NCBI GenBank assembly: GCA_021234155.1
Contig: JAJEKV010000023.1
Coordinates: 11,107,641 to 11,171,640, forward strand
Direction of reading: 5' to 3'
DNA length: 64,000 nt
DNA from: Isoetes taiwanensis
Lineage: Eukaryota; Streptophyta; Lycopodiopsida; Isoetales; Isoetaceae
Every line of letters starts with the position of its first letter. Positions within the stretch are counted from its first letter, which is position 1. The notes beneath the pieces were generated by a model. It ran no database searches. It worked only from the letters and a program-made list of their open reading frames with translations, and had not been told where the DNA came from. Below, in pieces: positions 1 to 12,599 of the stretch. The translations under genes and the position numbers were made by a program.

Positions 1-3000
1 CATTTTGATCTACCTTTATAATCGTTTCCCATTCACCCATCGCATAGTAGGATCATTACCTATTCTATTCTTTTCAAGTCTTCTATTTAGAGTAATCATT
101 GGTCATGTTTTAGGCATCATGTTAGTAGAGGTGTTGTGTTTTGAATCATGCACTTCCTTATTTGTTTTAATGAATGCTAACATTCACAACAACAAAAAGG
201 GCATTTAGTGATTTGGGCTTGTGACGTATTTGCGACTTCACGTCGCAAAGACATTGTCATGTTGTCGTTGCAATAGACATCGCATTGTGCAGACAATATC
301 GCAATGCGACGTAATCTACGTCGGTCGGACTATGACGTCCGCAATGACATAGACAAAGTCTGAACACTAACAGTTCTGTCATTGACAATTGAGTAGTGGG
401 AAACCTCGTTAAATTTGGACGAGGTTTCTCACAACTCCACTTGAATTTTTGGTGAACATAATAACAATTCTAAGAATTTTTTAAATGGAACACTTAGCCA
501 ATTCTCTTGCTTAGGCTACGTTCCCATGAAACCGGCTGGACTTCCAAATTTCTTGTCAAAATGAAGTCGAGCCAGTTCCCATGCTCATATTTAACTTCAA
601 AATTTGAGGTCAACTTCCAAGGCTGGCTTGGATTTTTCAGAAATGGAGGGGGTTTCTGAACTTTCTGGTTACTTGCCTTGAATCTTGAGTTGGTCGGATG
701 CGCATGAGAATGTAGCCTTAGTCTCCGGACATAGGATCCTAATGACAATCCCTGCTTTTTAGCAATCATTACAATCAAACGTCCACACAATCACCACAAC
801 CTGACAACTGTTATATTTACCCTAAGCACATATTATTTTCAGATCTTGAAGACGATGACATGTAAACTAATAGTACTTAGTTACTGTAGGAATTAGGCGC
901 GTTTTGTACAGTGCACATCCGATTATGCGCGGCTTAAGACGCTAATATGGGGCCCAAATATTGGCAGAAGATATGGGGTACTAGATAAAAAGGAAACGTT
1001 TGCAAGTAGGCACAAATCTGCAAAAGCTAGCGTGGTCTCAACAGAACAATCGTTGTTGCAGACAACGACAGACCAGGTGAAAAGGAAGCCGTTTGTGATT
1101 GCAACCTTTTTTTAATTCATGGTCTACCCATCATTGTCAACTGTGTCCTTCAAAAATAATCCAATACTAATAGTCTCGGGGGCACCAAGTAGCCACTCTA
1201 GTATAGTATGTCACTTCAACAACAAAAAAACTAAACACATACTAGCAGATTATTGGCCTAACCTACTTGCAGAGAACCTGTATTTTTTTTCCCAGAGGAG
1301 AGCTCTAAACACGAGAAGACTGTTTGCTAACATTTTATCAACTATACTAAAAACAAAACAAAGCAAGGAGTAGTACATTACCTGGAGAATGGTGAGATGC
1401 CGACATCTTCATCCCTAGGCCTGTGGAAAATACCACAGATGTTAGAGAAAATAGACTAGGTTACTTTCTTTTTTGTTTCATTCAGCATGGAAGAAGATCG
1501 GATTCACCTGTTCAGCAGGAAAAAAGCTTTTGGGGGCAAACAAGCTTTTCTAGCAGCAGGGTAATCTGGCAAGCAGCTGGCAATGCCATGGAGATTTCAG
1601 GAACAGGGCTTTCAATGGCCCTGATCAATTCTGCAAGTTTGAGTGCAGATCGAAGCCGTTGATAGAATCTAGGTCCGGATTACCATGCCTTATCGGCAAC
1701 CCATGTTGTAAGGGAATGCATGTGACACACACCTTTATGAAGAATCTCCTCTGTGGTAAAATAAATACTGTGACTGTTAGTCTACAGCAAGCAGTTGTTT
1801 CTCTGCGAGGAGGATTCGCTGCCAGAAACGCATTATGAACCTCGTTATGGCACATAGTAGTTGGTTTCTTGAGCCAATACACAATAATCAAAAAATTCCT
1901 CCAACAAAAAAAGGGACAGGATAGAGATACACACAGTTTTTGTTGAGAATTGATAATGAATCAAGCCAAGTTTTACGACAAATCTTACGATCCTTTCTGC
2001 ATCTCCTGGGTCCTTCTCTAACAGAACAAGCAGATGTAACATCGATGCAGGCCCATTGACATATATCACCTAGACTCCGGACAAATTTCAAAAAGCATGC
2101 ATGACAGGACAGGGTCTAGACTGCTTAAATGGCAACTCCCTCAAGCCTGCGCGGGAGCCAGTCTCCATCATTTCCAGCTAAACAACCAAACCTATTGATG
2201 CGAATTTATGTCTTTTCTGTGACACTCACATAAGGGTTGATACAGAAGCTATAGTCCTTTATGTAAGGCCTCACAAAGGATAACGTCTCTTACACAGTAG
2301 AAACGTACCCCATGCTAGCAGCTCTTAATGCCAATAAGAAATAGAATGATTTTCACTCAGAAGCAGAGTGGCACTAGAATACGAACCTGATTAAAATACC
2401 AATAACTACCTTGTCCAATTGTAACCGCTTATTCCCTGCCAGTGAAAGCAGAAGGCTGTGGGCCAAAATTGAAAGACAGAATACCTGCTCTACTTCCCCT
2501 GCTAACCCGATAATGCATCCGTAGTCCTTCAAAGACCCCTCGCAAACATGCTTGCACTATGAAAAAGTTCAACCCGAATGTCATTTTGCAAACAACAACG
2601 AACCTTATAATAGTTAGAAAGATTACATTTCCATGGTACTGAAGCAAGTCATTAATTTCTGCAATACAGCCTAGTAGACTCCTGTCATAAACAAAACACC
2701 CAAACTGCTTTGTTTCCCATGGCTTAGGATGCAAGATATTCTACTTGGAGTAAGCATTTGTATATTGATCAAGGGGTGAATACAAAATACAGAGCGCAAA
2801 ATATGCCTGCATTGCTTTTTCAGACACCTTGCAGTTTCTTGCACCATGGAAATTTGAAACTAAGGAGTAAAATGTTTTCTAATCTTTGCAGATGCCTGCA
2901 GCATAGAACAAAGCCCTGCCATCAGTACTAGGTTGTTTGTTGGAGGCCAGACAAAATCCAAATAGATGAACCAAAATATCCGATCCCGATGATTTAGTTA

Positions 3001-3058
3001 GACTGGATGGAGTACATGCCTGTTAATCTCTGTTAACAAGTGACAAATGAAACATCTT
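1..3058. other. Region downstream of the SAP-like gene, no gene recognised
   Basis: No open frame here resembles a known protein, and the frames present are short and overlap on both strands. Bases about 221-257 and 290-330 form an imperfect inverted repeat rich in CGTCGC and GACGTA, which could be a small MITE remnant. The stretch just left of 3059 should hold the 3' UTR of the minus-strand SAP-like gene, but no poly(A) site could be fixed. Confidence 0.5.
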
Positions 3059-5107
3059 CTATGGGGTAAAGTCCCATAAGTGAAGACCAGATTCAGCAAC
3101 GCAGACTGCTACAAAGCCATCTTTGGCGACCAGATCATACACATCACCAAGCTCTTCCTCCAACACATACAGATGCCTACCGGAAGCTGCATCCCAGACA
3201 TTAATTAGTCCTGAAAGGCACAGGAACATTTGACTTGTGTTCAAGGCTCCAAAGAGTTGCGCACCATTGTGAACCCGTGAATGCTGCAGTCTGGAAATCA
3301 ATTCCATGGATGGCAAACTTATAATCCGAGCATTTCCGTCATAAGATGCAGTAAGTAGCTTATTAACTTCCACATCCATAGCTTCAACTGCCATTGGCTG
3401 CGAAAATTCTACGCTGGTATTTAGCCCAAAGGTTTCCAAATCCAAAACTGATAATTTATTCCGAGTTGCTGTAACAAGGAACGAATTATCCGAGATCCTC
3501 ACCCGGCCAATCTGCCCAGCTTGTTCAACAAAAGAATGCCAACCTCTCATGGCATCAGAATTCATAATATCTCCTCCATTGTAAATAATCTCTCTAGTCA
3601 GGGCATTCCAAACACGGATGGATCTGCCAGGACTGCCGGCATAAAGCCCCACCCAGAAATCCCTGCTTCCAGCAAAGCTTATTAGCGCTCCATCTTCCAC
3701 TACGTTGCCAGCATATATAGCTCTGCAATATTGCCGAGCAATGTCTCCTATGAATACACTGCCATCTAGAGAAGCAAATACTACCTGTTCATCATCAACA
3801 AAAAGCCCAGCTATGGCTCTAGAAAATGGACCAAATCGATCTTCACGGCCCGAATCCATTGAGGAAATGCAAAACTTTGTTTTCAGGTCAAAAACTCGCA
3901 CTATGCCGTCAAAAAATCCTCCTGCCAGATAGTGTCTTGACAAAGCCAAGCATCTACAGCCTGCACCATTTTCACTATCGCTGCTTGACCCGCTCGGCAT
4001 CTCGTAATCTAAAAGATGATGCCGCGCCCGTCCCTGCCGAAGATTTGATGCCGTGCAATGTGCTCGAATATATGCTTCTTGCCAACTTCGGGAATCGTTC
4101 CGGTCCTCCAAAGGCCATATCCGAAGAAAAAGATTTTCCCACAGGCTTTGTGACCGTGAAACATTCCTCCAAGTTGAGCACACCTGTATAAATAAACGAC
4201 GAAATACTAAGCAAACAATGGAATCAAAACGCATTTTAATGCTCCTAAAAGGAGCTGTAGCTGTAGATTCTTTGTAGCTTAAAATTATACCTTGAATCCC
4301 TGAGAAAGGAGATTTTAGAACTAAAAATTGCTAGGTATGCCAAATGCATGATTTTCATACAAAAATTGACGCGGAAAACATGCTTTCATAATTTTTTTAC
4401 ATCAAGAAAATGCGAAACTAACGATTAAACAACTAAAGTTTGATAGAATGCAGTATTTGCACCGTGCAGAAGCGGGCACCAAGAATTGTACGCATAGGCC
4501 TATAAACAATGCTTTCATTATCTTTTTGCAAGAAGAAATGCGAGACTACGGATGAACCGAAGTTTGATATAATGCAGTATTTCCACAGAATAAAGAAAAG
4601 ATTTACGAAGAATTGTAGGGATACGAAGAACATGATGCCGTCAGTATTCCTATTTAACGAAAGCAATGCAAGATCAAATCAGAAGGAAAAGGAACAGATA
4701 AACAGTTGAGACATTGTGCAGCATTTCTATAAAAATTAGCAAGCAACGAAAGATTTCAAAAAGAATTGCAAGAAAATGAGAAAAACAGCTTGAGTTCATG
4801 ATCTCAAGCTAGAAACGATCCGTCGAGACAAAGGCAAAAAGCAGACCTGAAAAACGGTGGCCACGGCATGTCCGGCAGCAAGAGGTCCTCCTCTTCGAGC
4901 AGCTTGAACGGCGACCTCCCGAGCAACAGCCTCAACGAACGATTCCGGCAGGCCATCTGCGTCAGAACTCAGCCTTGGAGTTGGAGCTTGGCTCCGGCGG
5001 ATCAAGGCGGGAAATGTAGCGGCGGAAGTGGCGGAGGAAATGGCGGAGGAGACGGAGGAGGCGGAGCTCCTGGCGGAGGAGGAGTTGGGTGGCCTCGATG
5101 AGGTCAT
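3059..5107 (-). CDS. SAP: STERILE APETALA-like F-box/WD40 protein, two exons
   Basis: Two exons on the minus strand: 5107-4847 (87 codons) and 4183-3059 (374 codons plus stop), joined in phase 0 with a GT donor at 4846 and a CAG acceptor at 4184-4186. The 461-residue product is close to Arabidopsis SAP (about 446) and also has a single intron. Exon 1 is Ser/Ala-rich and then carries the F-box-like segment (LPESFVEAVAREVAVQ), which the splice completes as VFQ-VCSTWRNVSRSQSLW. Exon 2 is a WD-type propeller with SAP-specific stretches (CRCLALS, DRFGPFSRAIAG, DGALISFAGS, WVGLYAGSPGR, MRGWHS) and ends HLWDF. In Arabidopsis and relatives SAP is the substrate-binding subunit of an SCF ubiquitin ligase that removes PEAPOD/KIX repressors, controlling organ size and flower development. 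That role is inferred by homology. The frame is intact, so the gene is probably functional. The ATG at 5107 is the first in-frame start giving the conserved N-terminus. Confidence 0.93.
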
Positions 5108-5368
5108 TGATAGTAAAAAAAAGGACCCGTTTGCCGTACTGGTAAAAACGAATGGAATTTACCCCGGTTCTGTTTTGGTTCATAGGAAGAACATTTCCCC
5201 TTCTACATTTCTCTTATATACTAGTTTGCTCTGTGGCCTCCTTCGGATCATTCGAATTTTTTTTTCTCTTTTATATAATCTTCTTCTGCCTTGCTTGATC
5301 TGGATTATGACTGCCTCTCTAATCCCAATATCTTTTTCTTTCAATTTTCAAACCCAACACCTTATCAT
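5108..5368 (-). promoter_or_regulatory. Upstream region of the SAP-like gene
   Basis: This is the only non-repetitive sequence between the SAP-like start codon and the repeat starting near 5369, so 5' UTR and core promoter must lie here or beyond. No convincing TATA box was seen on the minus strand. A T-rich run occupies about 5258-5285. Confidence 0.3.
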
Positions 5369-6538
5369 CTTGTTGTTCTATTCTTGACCTCATATCAACT
5401 GCATCCTCTAATCAATTCCCAATCTCTATGCTTGCGCATGTACTTGCACTCTGAAAATCCTCTTAAACTTTTTAATTTGCACCCTCCTCACATGTATCTA
5501 AATGGATTTAACTTATCTTGTCGGGTTTGTGATTTAGTTAGCTTATTCCTTCTCTTTGTAATTGTTTTATCCTTGGACTTCAAGTCAATCATTGACTTGC
5601 TTATTTCGTTGACTTGCATGTTCTTTGAAAATAGAATTTATTTAACTAAATAAAATCAATCTTCTTATGCAGTAAAGATATATTACTTCTGTCAATTGTT
5701 TGCACGTGTATTACCTCATCATTGGTATGGTGTTCAGAACCAATCAATACTTCCATATATTGCTAAATATACAAATTCTAGACGTTTCAAAGTGCTAACA
5801 AATAAACAATGTCGTTCAAACAAAAAAGTTGTGCAACTATGCCATTTCTAATCACAATATCCATCATTTGTTATGTTTTGCCAGGTAAGATATGTTACTT
5901 CTTTCAAATACTTTCACGTGTTTTTACTACCTCATCATTGATATGGTGTTCAGAACCAATAAATACTTCCATATTAGTTATACATGAAGTCTAAATGTTC
6001 CAAAGTGTTAACAAATAAACTATGACATTCAAACAAAAAAATTGTGCAACTATGCCATTCTAATCGGGTATAGCCATTGTTTTGCTAGGTTTTGTCAGCT
6101 GACTGCACGTGCAGCATCTCATCATTGGTATGGTGTTAAGATGCGATGAAAAATTATTTACAATTTTTCATAGATATTGCAAAATCAATGTAATGTAACT
6201 TTTTCATCAAGTATTAATAAAGAGTAAAATACAAATTGTGTGCTAGTTTATAATTTATGCATATCAAACACGAAAAGAAGCATGGCATTCATGAATATGT
6301 ACAAATAAGGTGAAGATCCCAACAATCTTTTTCAAGTTGTAGCCAAGAACTCTCAAACTTTAAAGTGTAGTTGATGAGAGACATCTTTAAAAGTGTAGTT
6401 GATGAGAGACATGTGGCTTGGGTTCAAAAAAAGACATTTGACGATCATTACACTTAGCATTTCATTGTTAGATATTTGCGCATGTATTATTTGGTTATTA
6501 GATCCCCATGAAAATAAAATGTTATAGGATATTATGTG
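5369..6538. repeat. Dispersed direct repeat A, copy 1
   Basis: About 1.1 kb that recurs in the same orientation at 7196-8300, with small substitutions and indels. It contains an internal sub-repeat: the block beginning near 5703 (tttgcacgtgtattacctcatc) recurs in diverged form near 5910 and 6100, each followed by ATGGTGTT and AGAACCAAT-like sequence. No coding capacity was recognised. Confidence 0.8.
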
Positions 6539-6924
6539 ATGACAAATATAAATATTGTATCTAGAATTATGTTATTTTACATGTCTTCTGTGTTACTATT
6601 TGTAGCAACATATGTACCCAACTAAAAGGTTTTATTGGGTGTTTGCTCATCTTGGTGGCAAACCCTCGAGCTACATTTGTTATGCTTTAGGTAATGTTTT
6701 TTAAACACCATTGATTTCTATGTTTTGCTATTTGCTCTCAGTTAAAATACTCTAATTGCATAATCAACTATTTAAAGTCAAGTCCATGGTCCCATATTAA
6801 ATTCTTCTAAATGAGACATGGTTCTTTCTCTTCAATGTCCTGCTCTGGAACATCACATAATATATTGTCAGAAGGTGGTAAGCATGGGAGACATTCACCC
6901 TCCAAACCTCATCTACACAATAGC
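6539..6924. repeat. Dispersed repeat B, copy 1 (possible LINE-derived)
   Basis: About 385 bp matching 21897-22288 in the same orientation. The last ~60 bases can be read as KVVSMGDIHPPNLI (copy 2: KVVSMGGIHLPDLI), which resembles the GGxGxPDL-type segment after the reverse transcriptase in plant L1 elements. A LINE origin is an inference. Confidence 0.6.
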
Positions 6925-7195
6925 CATGAGACCACAATGTCTTGAAGCATGCTGGAAGGAGAAGTTAGCCACTTCATTCTCCAATGGCATATGTAGGAAG
7001 ATGGGTGCGTACAGGTATCGATTGCCTGAAGTAGTATCTAGACACATGCTTCTCTAGTAAGCTTTGGGACGCCATTGCTTTCGAGTTGGTAAATATATCA
7101 CATTACAAAAGCTAGATTAATTCCATGCTTGTCAAGGGGGGGCCCACAACAGTATGTAGTAACACAAAAGATATGTAGTAACACCTTACCGTCTC

Positions 7196-8300
7196 GTTGT
7201 TCTATTCTTGACCTCATATCAATTGCATCCTCTAATCAATTCCCAATGTCCATGCTTGCGCATGTACTTGCACTCTGAAAATCCTGTTAAACTGTTTAAT
7301 TAATTAGCACCCACCTCACATGTATCTAAATGGATTTAACTTATCTTGTCGGGTATGTGATTTAGTTAGCTTATTCCTTCTGTTTGTAATTGTTTTAGCC
7401 TTGGACTTAAAGTCACTCATTGACTTGCTTATTTCGTTGATTTGCATGTTCTTTGAAAATAGAATTTATTTAACTAAATAAAGCCAATCTTATACAATAA
7501 AGATACATTACTTCTGTCAAGTGTTTGCACGTGTATTACCTCATCATTGGTATGGTGTTGAGAACCAATCAATACTTCCATATAATGCTAGATATACAAA
7601 TTCTATACGTTTCAAAGTGCTAACAAATAAACTATATCATTCAACAAAAACGTTGTGCAACTATGCCATTTCTAATCACAATATCCATTATTTGTTATGT
7701 TTTGCCAGGTAAGATATGTTACTTCTTTCAAATACTTTCACGTGTTTTTACCTCATCATTGATATGGTGTTCAGAACCAATATATACTTCCATATTAGTT
7801 ATACATGAAGTCTAAATGTCCCAAAGTGTTAACAAATAAACTATGACATTCAAACAAAAAAGTTGTGCAACTATGCCATTCTGATCATGTATAGCCATTG
7901 TTTTGCTAGATATTGTCAGCTGACTGCACGTGCAGCACCTCATCATTGGTATGGTGTTAAGACACGATGAGAAGTTATTTACAGTTTTTCATAGATATTG
8001 CAAGATCAATGCAATGGAACTTTATCATCTAGTATTTATAAAGAGTAAAATACAAATTTTGTGCTAGTTTATGATTTATGCATATCAAACACGAAAAAAC
8101 AAGTAAGGTGAAGATCCAACAATCTTTTCCAAGTTGTAGCCAAGAACTTTCAAACTTTAAAGTGTACTTGGTGAGAGACATGTGGCGTGGGTTAAAAAAA
8201 GGGACATTTGACGATCATTATGCGTAGCATTTTATTGTTAGATATTGGTACTTGTATTATCTGGTCATTAGATCCCCATGAAAATAAAATGTTATAGGAT
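7196..8300. repeat. Dispersed direct repeat A, copy 2
   Basis: Second copy of the 5369-6538 sequence. It is co-linear to the point equivalent to about 6535 (GTTATAGGAT), where a truncated LINE tail begins. The spacer 6925-7195 between the two copies is unrelated. Confidence 0.8.
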
Positions 8301-8301
8301 T

Positions 8302-8755
8302 ATTGTGTTATGGGAGAAGATGTGTTTTTGGGGCTGAAAAAAAAAATAAAAAAGCATTCCATCTTGGTTCTGGTTGGCTCCTATGGTCGATATGGGAGCG
8401 TCGCAGACACCAAATCTTCCAAGGCATTTATTCATCTGTACATGGTGTTATTACGGTGGCCCAGAAAAAGATACTGACAGCCTATGAATGCTCCTCTCTT
8501 GATTCAGAAATGATGGAACGCATCTAGATCCAGTATCTTCGAATTGATTCTTATCATTAGTCTCCCTTTCTGGAGTAAGCACATTGTGCTCCAGGCTCGT
8601 GCTCCTGTGGCATCTTCTTTGTGCTTACACAGTTAGATGAGGCATGTAAATTTTGTACTTTTCATCTAATTAATAAACTTTTTGGCTTTCGTCCGTCAAA
8701 AAAAAAAAAAACAAAAAAAAACAAAAAAAAACAAAAAACAAAAAAAAACAAAGAC
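8302..8755 (+). mobile_element. 5'-truncated L1-type LINE 3' end with A-rich tail
   Basis: The frame at about 8303-8527 reads KKAFHLGSGWLLWSIWERRR and later LTAYECSSLDSE. It matches the C-terminal end of the LINE at 23.9-27.2 kb (RAFHLACGWLLWSIWKRRR, MAYNCSSLD). A ~170-bp 3' UTR follows, then at about 8697-8755 an A-rich tail of A-runs separated by single C residues. Truncation at the 5' side plus a 3' A-rich tail is the signature of target-primed reverse transcription. Confidence 0.8.
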
Positions 8756-9961
8756 CAATGGCAACATCCCACAAAACACCAAAATAATACATGGTGATTT
8801 TTTTTCCCGGCAGCGTAAGGGTGGCTATCGCGGTTTGCCGGAAAGGGGCTTTTGGTTCTAGGAGCATGTGCGCATCATCTGAATGGAGTACTCATGGCAT
8901 GCTTATGGTAATCAAAGGGCATAACTCTGAAGAAAATCCTCATACATCAATTCGTTGGATCGTCTCCAGGGAAGTCCACGATGTGTCATTTTCTGGATTA
9001 ACGGAATGGGCACGAATGGCAGCTTGGCCATTGTCTTGGCCTTCAAATAAATTAGACAGAAGCCGAAATACAACAATAGTACCACACCAACTATTGCTCT
9101 GGATTTAAACTTGGAAAAGAAAAAGACAAGTACATTCATTCAAACTGGTGTGGGACCGATTCATTTTTTTACCTTGAATTTTTTTGCAGATGTAGGAGCA
9201 ATGCTGCTCTTCATATTCTCGAGCTTCTTGCTAGTTCGATCTATGGTATTGCAGAGTGTCTTGTAAGAGGAAGCCTGGTATATAAGAAGCCATAAGATGG
9301 CATCGCAGATCCATGCCGAAGCAAAGGAAATGCAGAGAATTAGAAGGTCGTCTATGTAACGGGGCTACCCCGCTGCCGACTCCATCTCCTCGCCTGTAGC
9401 GCTTGCTTTCTTTATAGCCTACATTGTGCCAAAATGCAACAATACCCTGGTTTCACCTGCCACAAAAAGCCAACAAAAAACTGCAGAAGCAAGCCACGAT
9501 TTCCCCTGCCACAGAAGCAAGCCATGATTTCCTCTTTGTTTTTTCTTTTCTACTAGAAAATTGCCCACCAGTCCATGTGATTGTACATCAAGAGTGGGGA
9601 ACGTTCGTTGTTGGCTATGCCAGAAGGAGAGTTATGAAGAAATCTACTGGATATTTACCCTTTTTGGCGTCTGGACTGTGCCAAATTTGGACAAATTGGC
9701 ATACGGTTGGAGAAAGCCAGATCCTGCAAAGGCAAAGGGCATTGTAGAGGCTAACATTGCAGATTTGGGCCGGAATTTATGCATAATTTTTGCAACAGAT
9801 TTGCCACAAAATGTAGGGAATTTGTTGGTCGTTTCTTGATTTGCGCCTTGGATGCAGCTTGAAAGAATGCTGCACTCCGGCGGTCTGAATCGAACAACAA
9901 ACCTCGAGAGTTTACAAAGATGTAAAGCAGACAACAAATATTTTTGCTTTGATCTGTGCTT
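8756..9961. other. Intergenic sequence, nothing recognised
   Basis: Between the LINE tail and the gypsy element. The open frames (for example 8791-9108 plus, 9424-9747 plus, 9644-9979 minus) overlap on both strands and match no family I recognise. A short near-duplicate of a CCTGCCACA-GAAGCAAGCCA motif occurs near 9470-9530. Confidence 0.4.
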
Positions 9962-9966
9962 TTGAA

Positions 9967-11235
9967 TGTTACACGGCAATTTTTTTCCCTATGGAACAAT
10001 CTCTGCCCGCGTGTTAACACCGACTAGCTACCACCCGCAGCTTGGATCCCGGATCCCCCGCGCTAGTCTTATCGGCTTATTGCTATGTGAACTTACTACA
10101 GAGCCCGCGTTGTCACGCCAGTCAGTACCGCGCACACCGTGGATCCCTGATCCCCCACCTGACCTTTTGTTTGCTGTTCTCACAGCAACTCGGATTCTTC
10201 CAGAGAATCCTCCCTGGAAGGTTATCCACTGGCTAACAAGCCTAATTCCGCCCTGGCAGCACAATCTGCCTTGGGACTCTTACTACAGCCCCTGGCTGTA
10301 ATTCCGACCTCAAGGCCCAAGCCTTGATCTGGCCCCTGGCAGCAATTCGACTGCAACCCGAATTCTTTGCAAGAATCCCCTTGGGTTTGCACCAACTGGT
10401 TCCTTCCCAATACAACCCTTGACAGTAGAAAACTGCCCTAGGATCACAAGCACAGCCTTAGGCTGCTATTTCGGCCTTGTGGGCCAAGCCAAACAAAGAT
10501 CAATCACAGCCTTGAGCTTCCAATCCGACCCTATGGGTCCGATGCTGATCCGGCTCTTGGCAGAATCAAACTGCCTTGGAACCACACCAATAGATTCGGA
10601 ATCCAAATCCAAACTCCAAACTTAAATCCTGAATTAGTTCATCAAGTATCACAGCAGACATCCGGTTTCATATTCTGATCCCGGTTTTTCTTTTTTGTTC
10701 GATTTCGTTCCCTAAGCTTTATAGAACTCCATCTGGAGTTAATTAACAGTTCTTGCAGACCCAAATCCAAGCTTTGGAATTAACCCATCGATATTGCAGG
10801 CCACGAATTCGTCTCCCTGATTTCATATCAGGCTTAAGACCCATCGAACCATTTTTAGCCACGTGTCACTTTAATATTTCATTAAATACCATAGCTAACT
10901 TTCTAACTTACATTTAAATAACATTTGCCCCTAGGGCCTTACATTAACATTAATAACTAATGTTAACCATGTAAGTTTATGGGTCCTCTGCCCCGGTCAA
11001 TCCCTGCTAGCTCTTACTGCGCTAATATTAATAATATTAGCGCCCCCTAGCGGACCATTACCCGTCGCTAGCCATTAATACCGTTTACCCCGCATCCCGT
11101 CACCGTAGACTGATTACAGTCAACACAACCCATTGAATCACAACTGCCCGGCAATCGCGACCAATAGTACCTCCGTGCTCATGGACGTCCGTCAAGGGCT
11201 CGATTCCGGCTATGCCCTTGGGAGCACTTGTAACA
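9967..11235 (-). repeat. 3' LTR of the first gypsy element
   Basis: 1269 bp with TGTTAC/GTAACA terminal inverted repeat. By eye it differs from the other LTR by roughly 3 percent substitutions plus two indels: 7 bp near 10490, and 30 bp near 10760 missing here between two CAGACC motifs. Confidence 0.92.
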
Positions 11236-11263
11236 TTCCTCCCCCTCCTTTTGGACCTTGTCC

Positions 11264-12271
11264 TCAAGGTTGATCCCTTAGATGAGGGGAACTGCTGCAC
11301 AAATTCCTCCTCTCTCTGGTGGCATCCTCAATGGTCCTGCCACTGAACCCGCGATGTTCTACTACATCCCTATTGCGCAGCTGCTGAACTCTTTTATCCA
11401 AAAGATGTTCTGGCGTTACAGAGGAGTTTAAGACGATCGGTATACTTTGCGGACTAACCACGTTAGCGGTATCCAGTATAACCCTCTTCAGCTGACTTAT
11501 ATGAAACACAGGATGGATCCCTACTTCCTGTGGTAAGTTCAACTCGTACGCTGTTTATCATTACTGCAAAGGTTTTTCCCTTGAAAACCTTTCGAGGCAG
11601 GGGTTTTTTAATCCTAGTAGTAATGATTGTACTAGCCCATTGTATGGGTCCCATGACCTATTGGTCTCCGTGGACGTTAAAAAATTTATTCTATTCTATT
11701 CTATTCTATTTTAGCACCCTAAAAGGTCCAGCATACCGTGGAGTAAGTTTAGGCACCCGATTCTTAATGTCGAAGGATGAACGACCCGTAAGAAAACGTA
11801 ATCACCTTCCGCATAAGAAATATCTCGTCTATGCTGATTAGCAGACGTTCGTGCCCTACCTTGAGCTTTTCGCAATGCTTGCTTGCACTGCCGCAGGATT
11901 GCATCCATACCATGCAGCATGTATACTGCAACTTCGGTTCTAAGGTACTTATGCATACCAGAATAAGCCCTTGGGTTTCGGCCCATCCTAGCCACAAAGG
12001 GAGTCATCCGAATCCCCGTGTGATGGCTATTATTATAAGCGAACTCTAGGTAGGGTAAATAATCCTCCCATCTAGACTGCTTCTCGTGGATAAAACTTCG
12101 CAACATGTCCTCCACGATCATGTTTATACGCTCAGTTTGTCCATCCGTTTGTGGATGATTTCCACTACTCATATATAATCGGATCCTCAATCCTTTCATA
12201 AGATCTCTCCAGAAGTGATCCGTGAACTTAGTGTCTCGATCACTTACAAAGGACAAGGGAATAGACAACAA
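11264..12271 (-). pseudogene. Gypsy integrase core and C-terminal region (broken)
   Basis: Minus-strand frame 12271-11711 contains the integrase core motifs VSDRDTKFTDHFWRDL and HPQTDGQTERIN, followed by the usual YLPYLEFAYNNSHH segment. A second frame, 11542-11264, carries the downstream GIHPVFHISQLKRVI linker and a VVEHRGFSGRTIEDATRE stretch like the C-terminal tail of plant gypsy integrases. The two are separated by a frameshift and a TTCTA microsatellite at about 11690-11713. The N-terminal side is cut at 12271 by a MITE. Confidence 0.85.
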
Positions 12272-12595
12272 CTGGGTAAAAGCATGTTAGGGTGTCCCTT
12301 AAAAAGTATTATTTAGTGACCAAAAAAGTACCTAAAAAGGTAGCCAGGACTGGGTACTGGGTACCTGTGTAATATCTCAATATAAGGTATGTTTTAGAAC
12401 TTTTTATACATATATTGGTCTCCGATAGCATTATCTTTATCTTAACTTTGAATATTAACACGTCCTTGACTTTTATTTTGGAATTTTCTATTAGTTTTAA
12501 TGAAAAGAAAAATGAGAAAGTACCCAGTTCTGAAGTACCTAGTGTATGTACTTTTGCAGGTTCCAAAAGTGGTACACCCTAACATGCTTTTACCC
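12271..12595. mobile_element. 325-bp MITE inside the gypsy integrase
   Basis: The ends form a perfect 22-bp terminal inverted repeat beginning GGGTAAAAGCATGTTAGG. Flanking AACT at 12267-12270 and 12596-12599 is a 4-bp target duplication. Subterminal sequence is also imperfectly inverted (GTACC and GGGTAC motifs). No coding capacity; the family was not identified. Gypsy integrase sequence resumes at 12600. Confidence 0.85.
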
Positions 12596-12599
12596 AACT

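Noticed and set aside
4868-5387. Plus-strand Gly-rich and other frames across the SAP first exon and upstream
   Set aside because: Antisense shadows of the Ser/Ala-rich SAP exon 1; no homology and no continuation.
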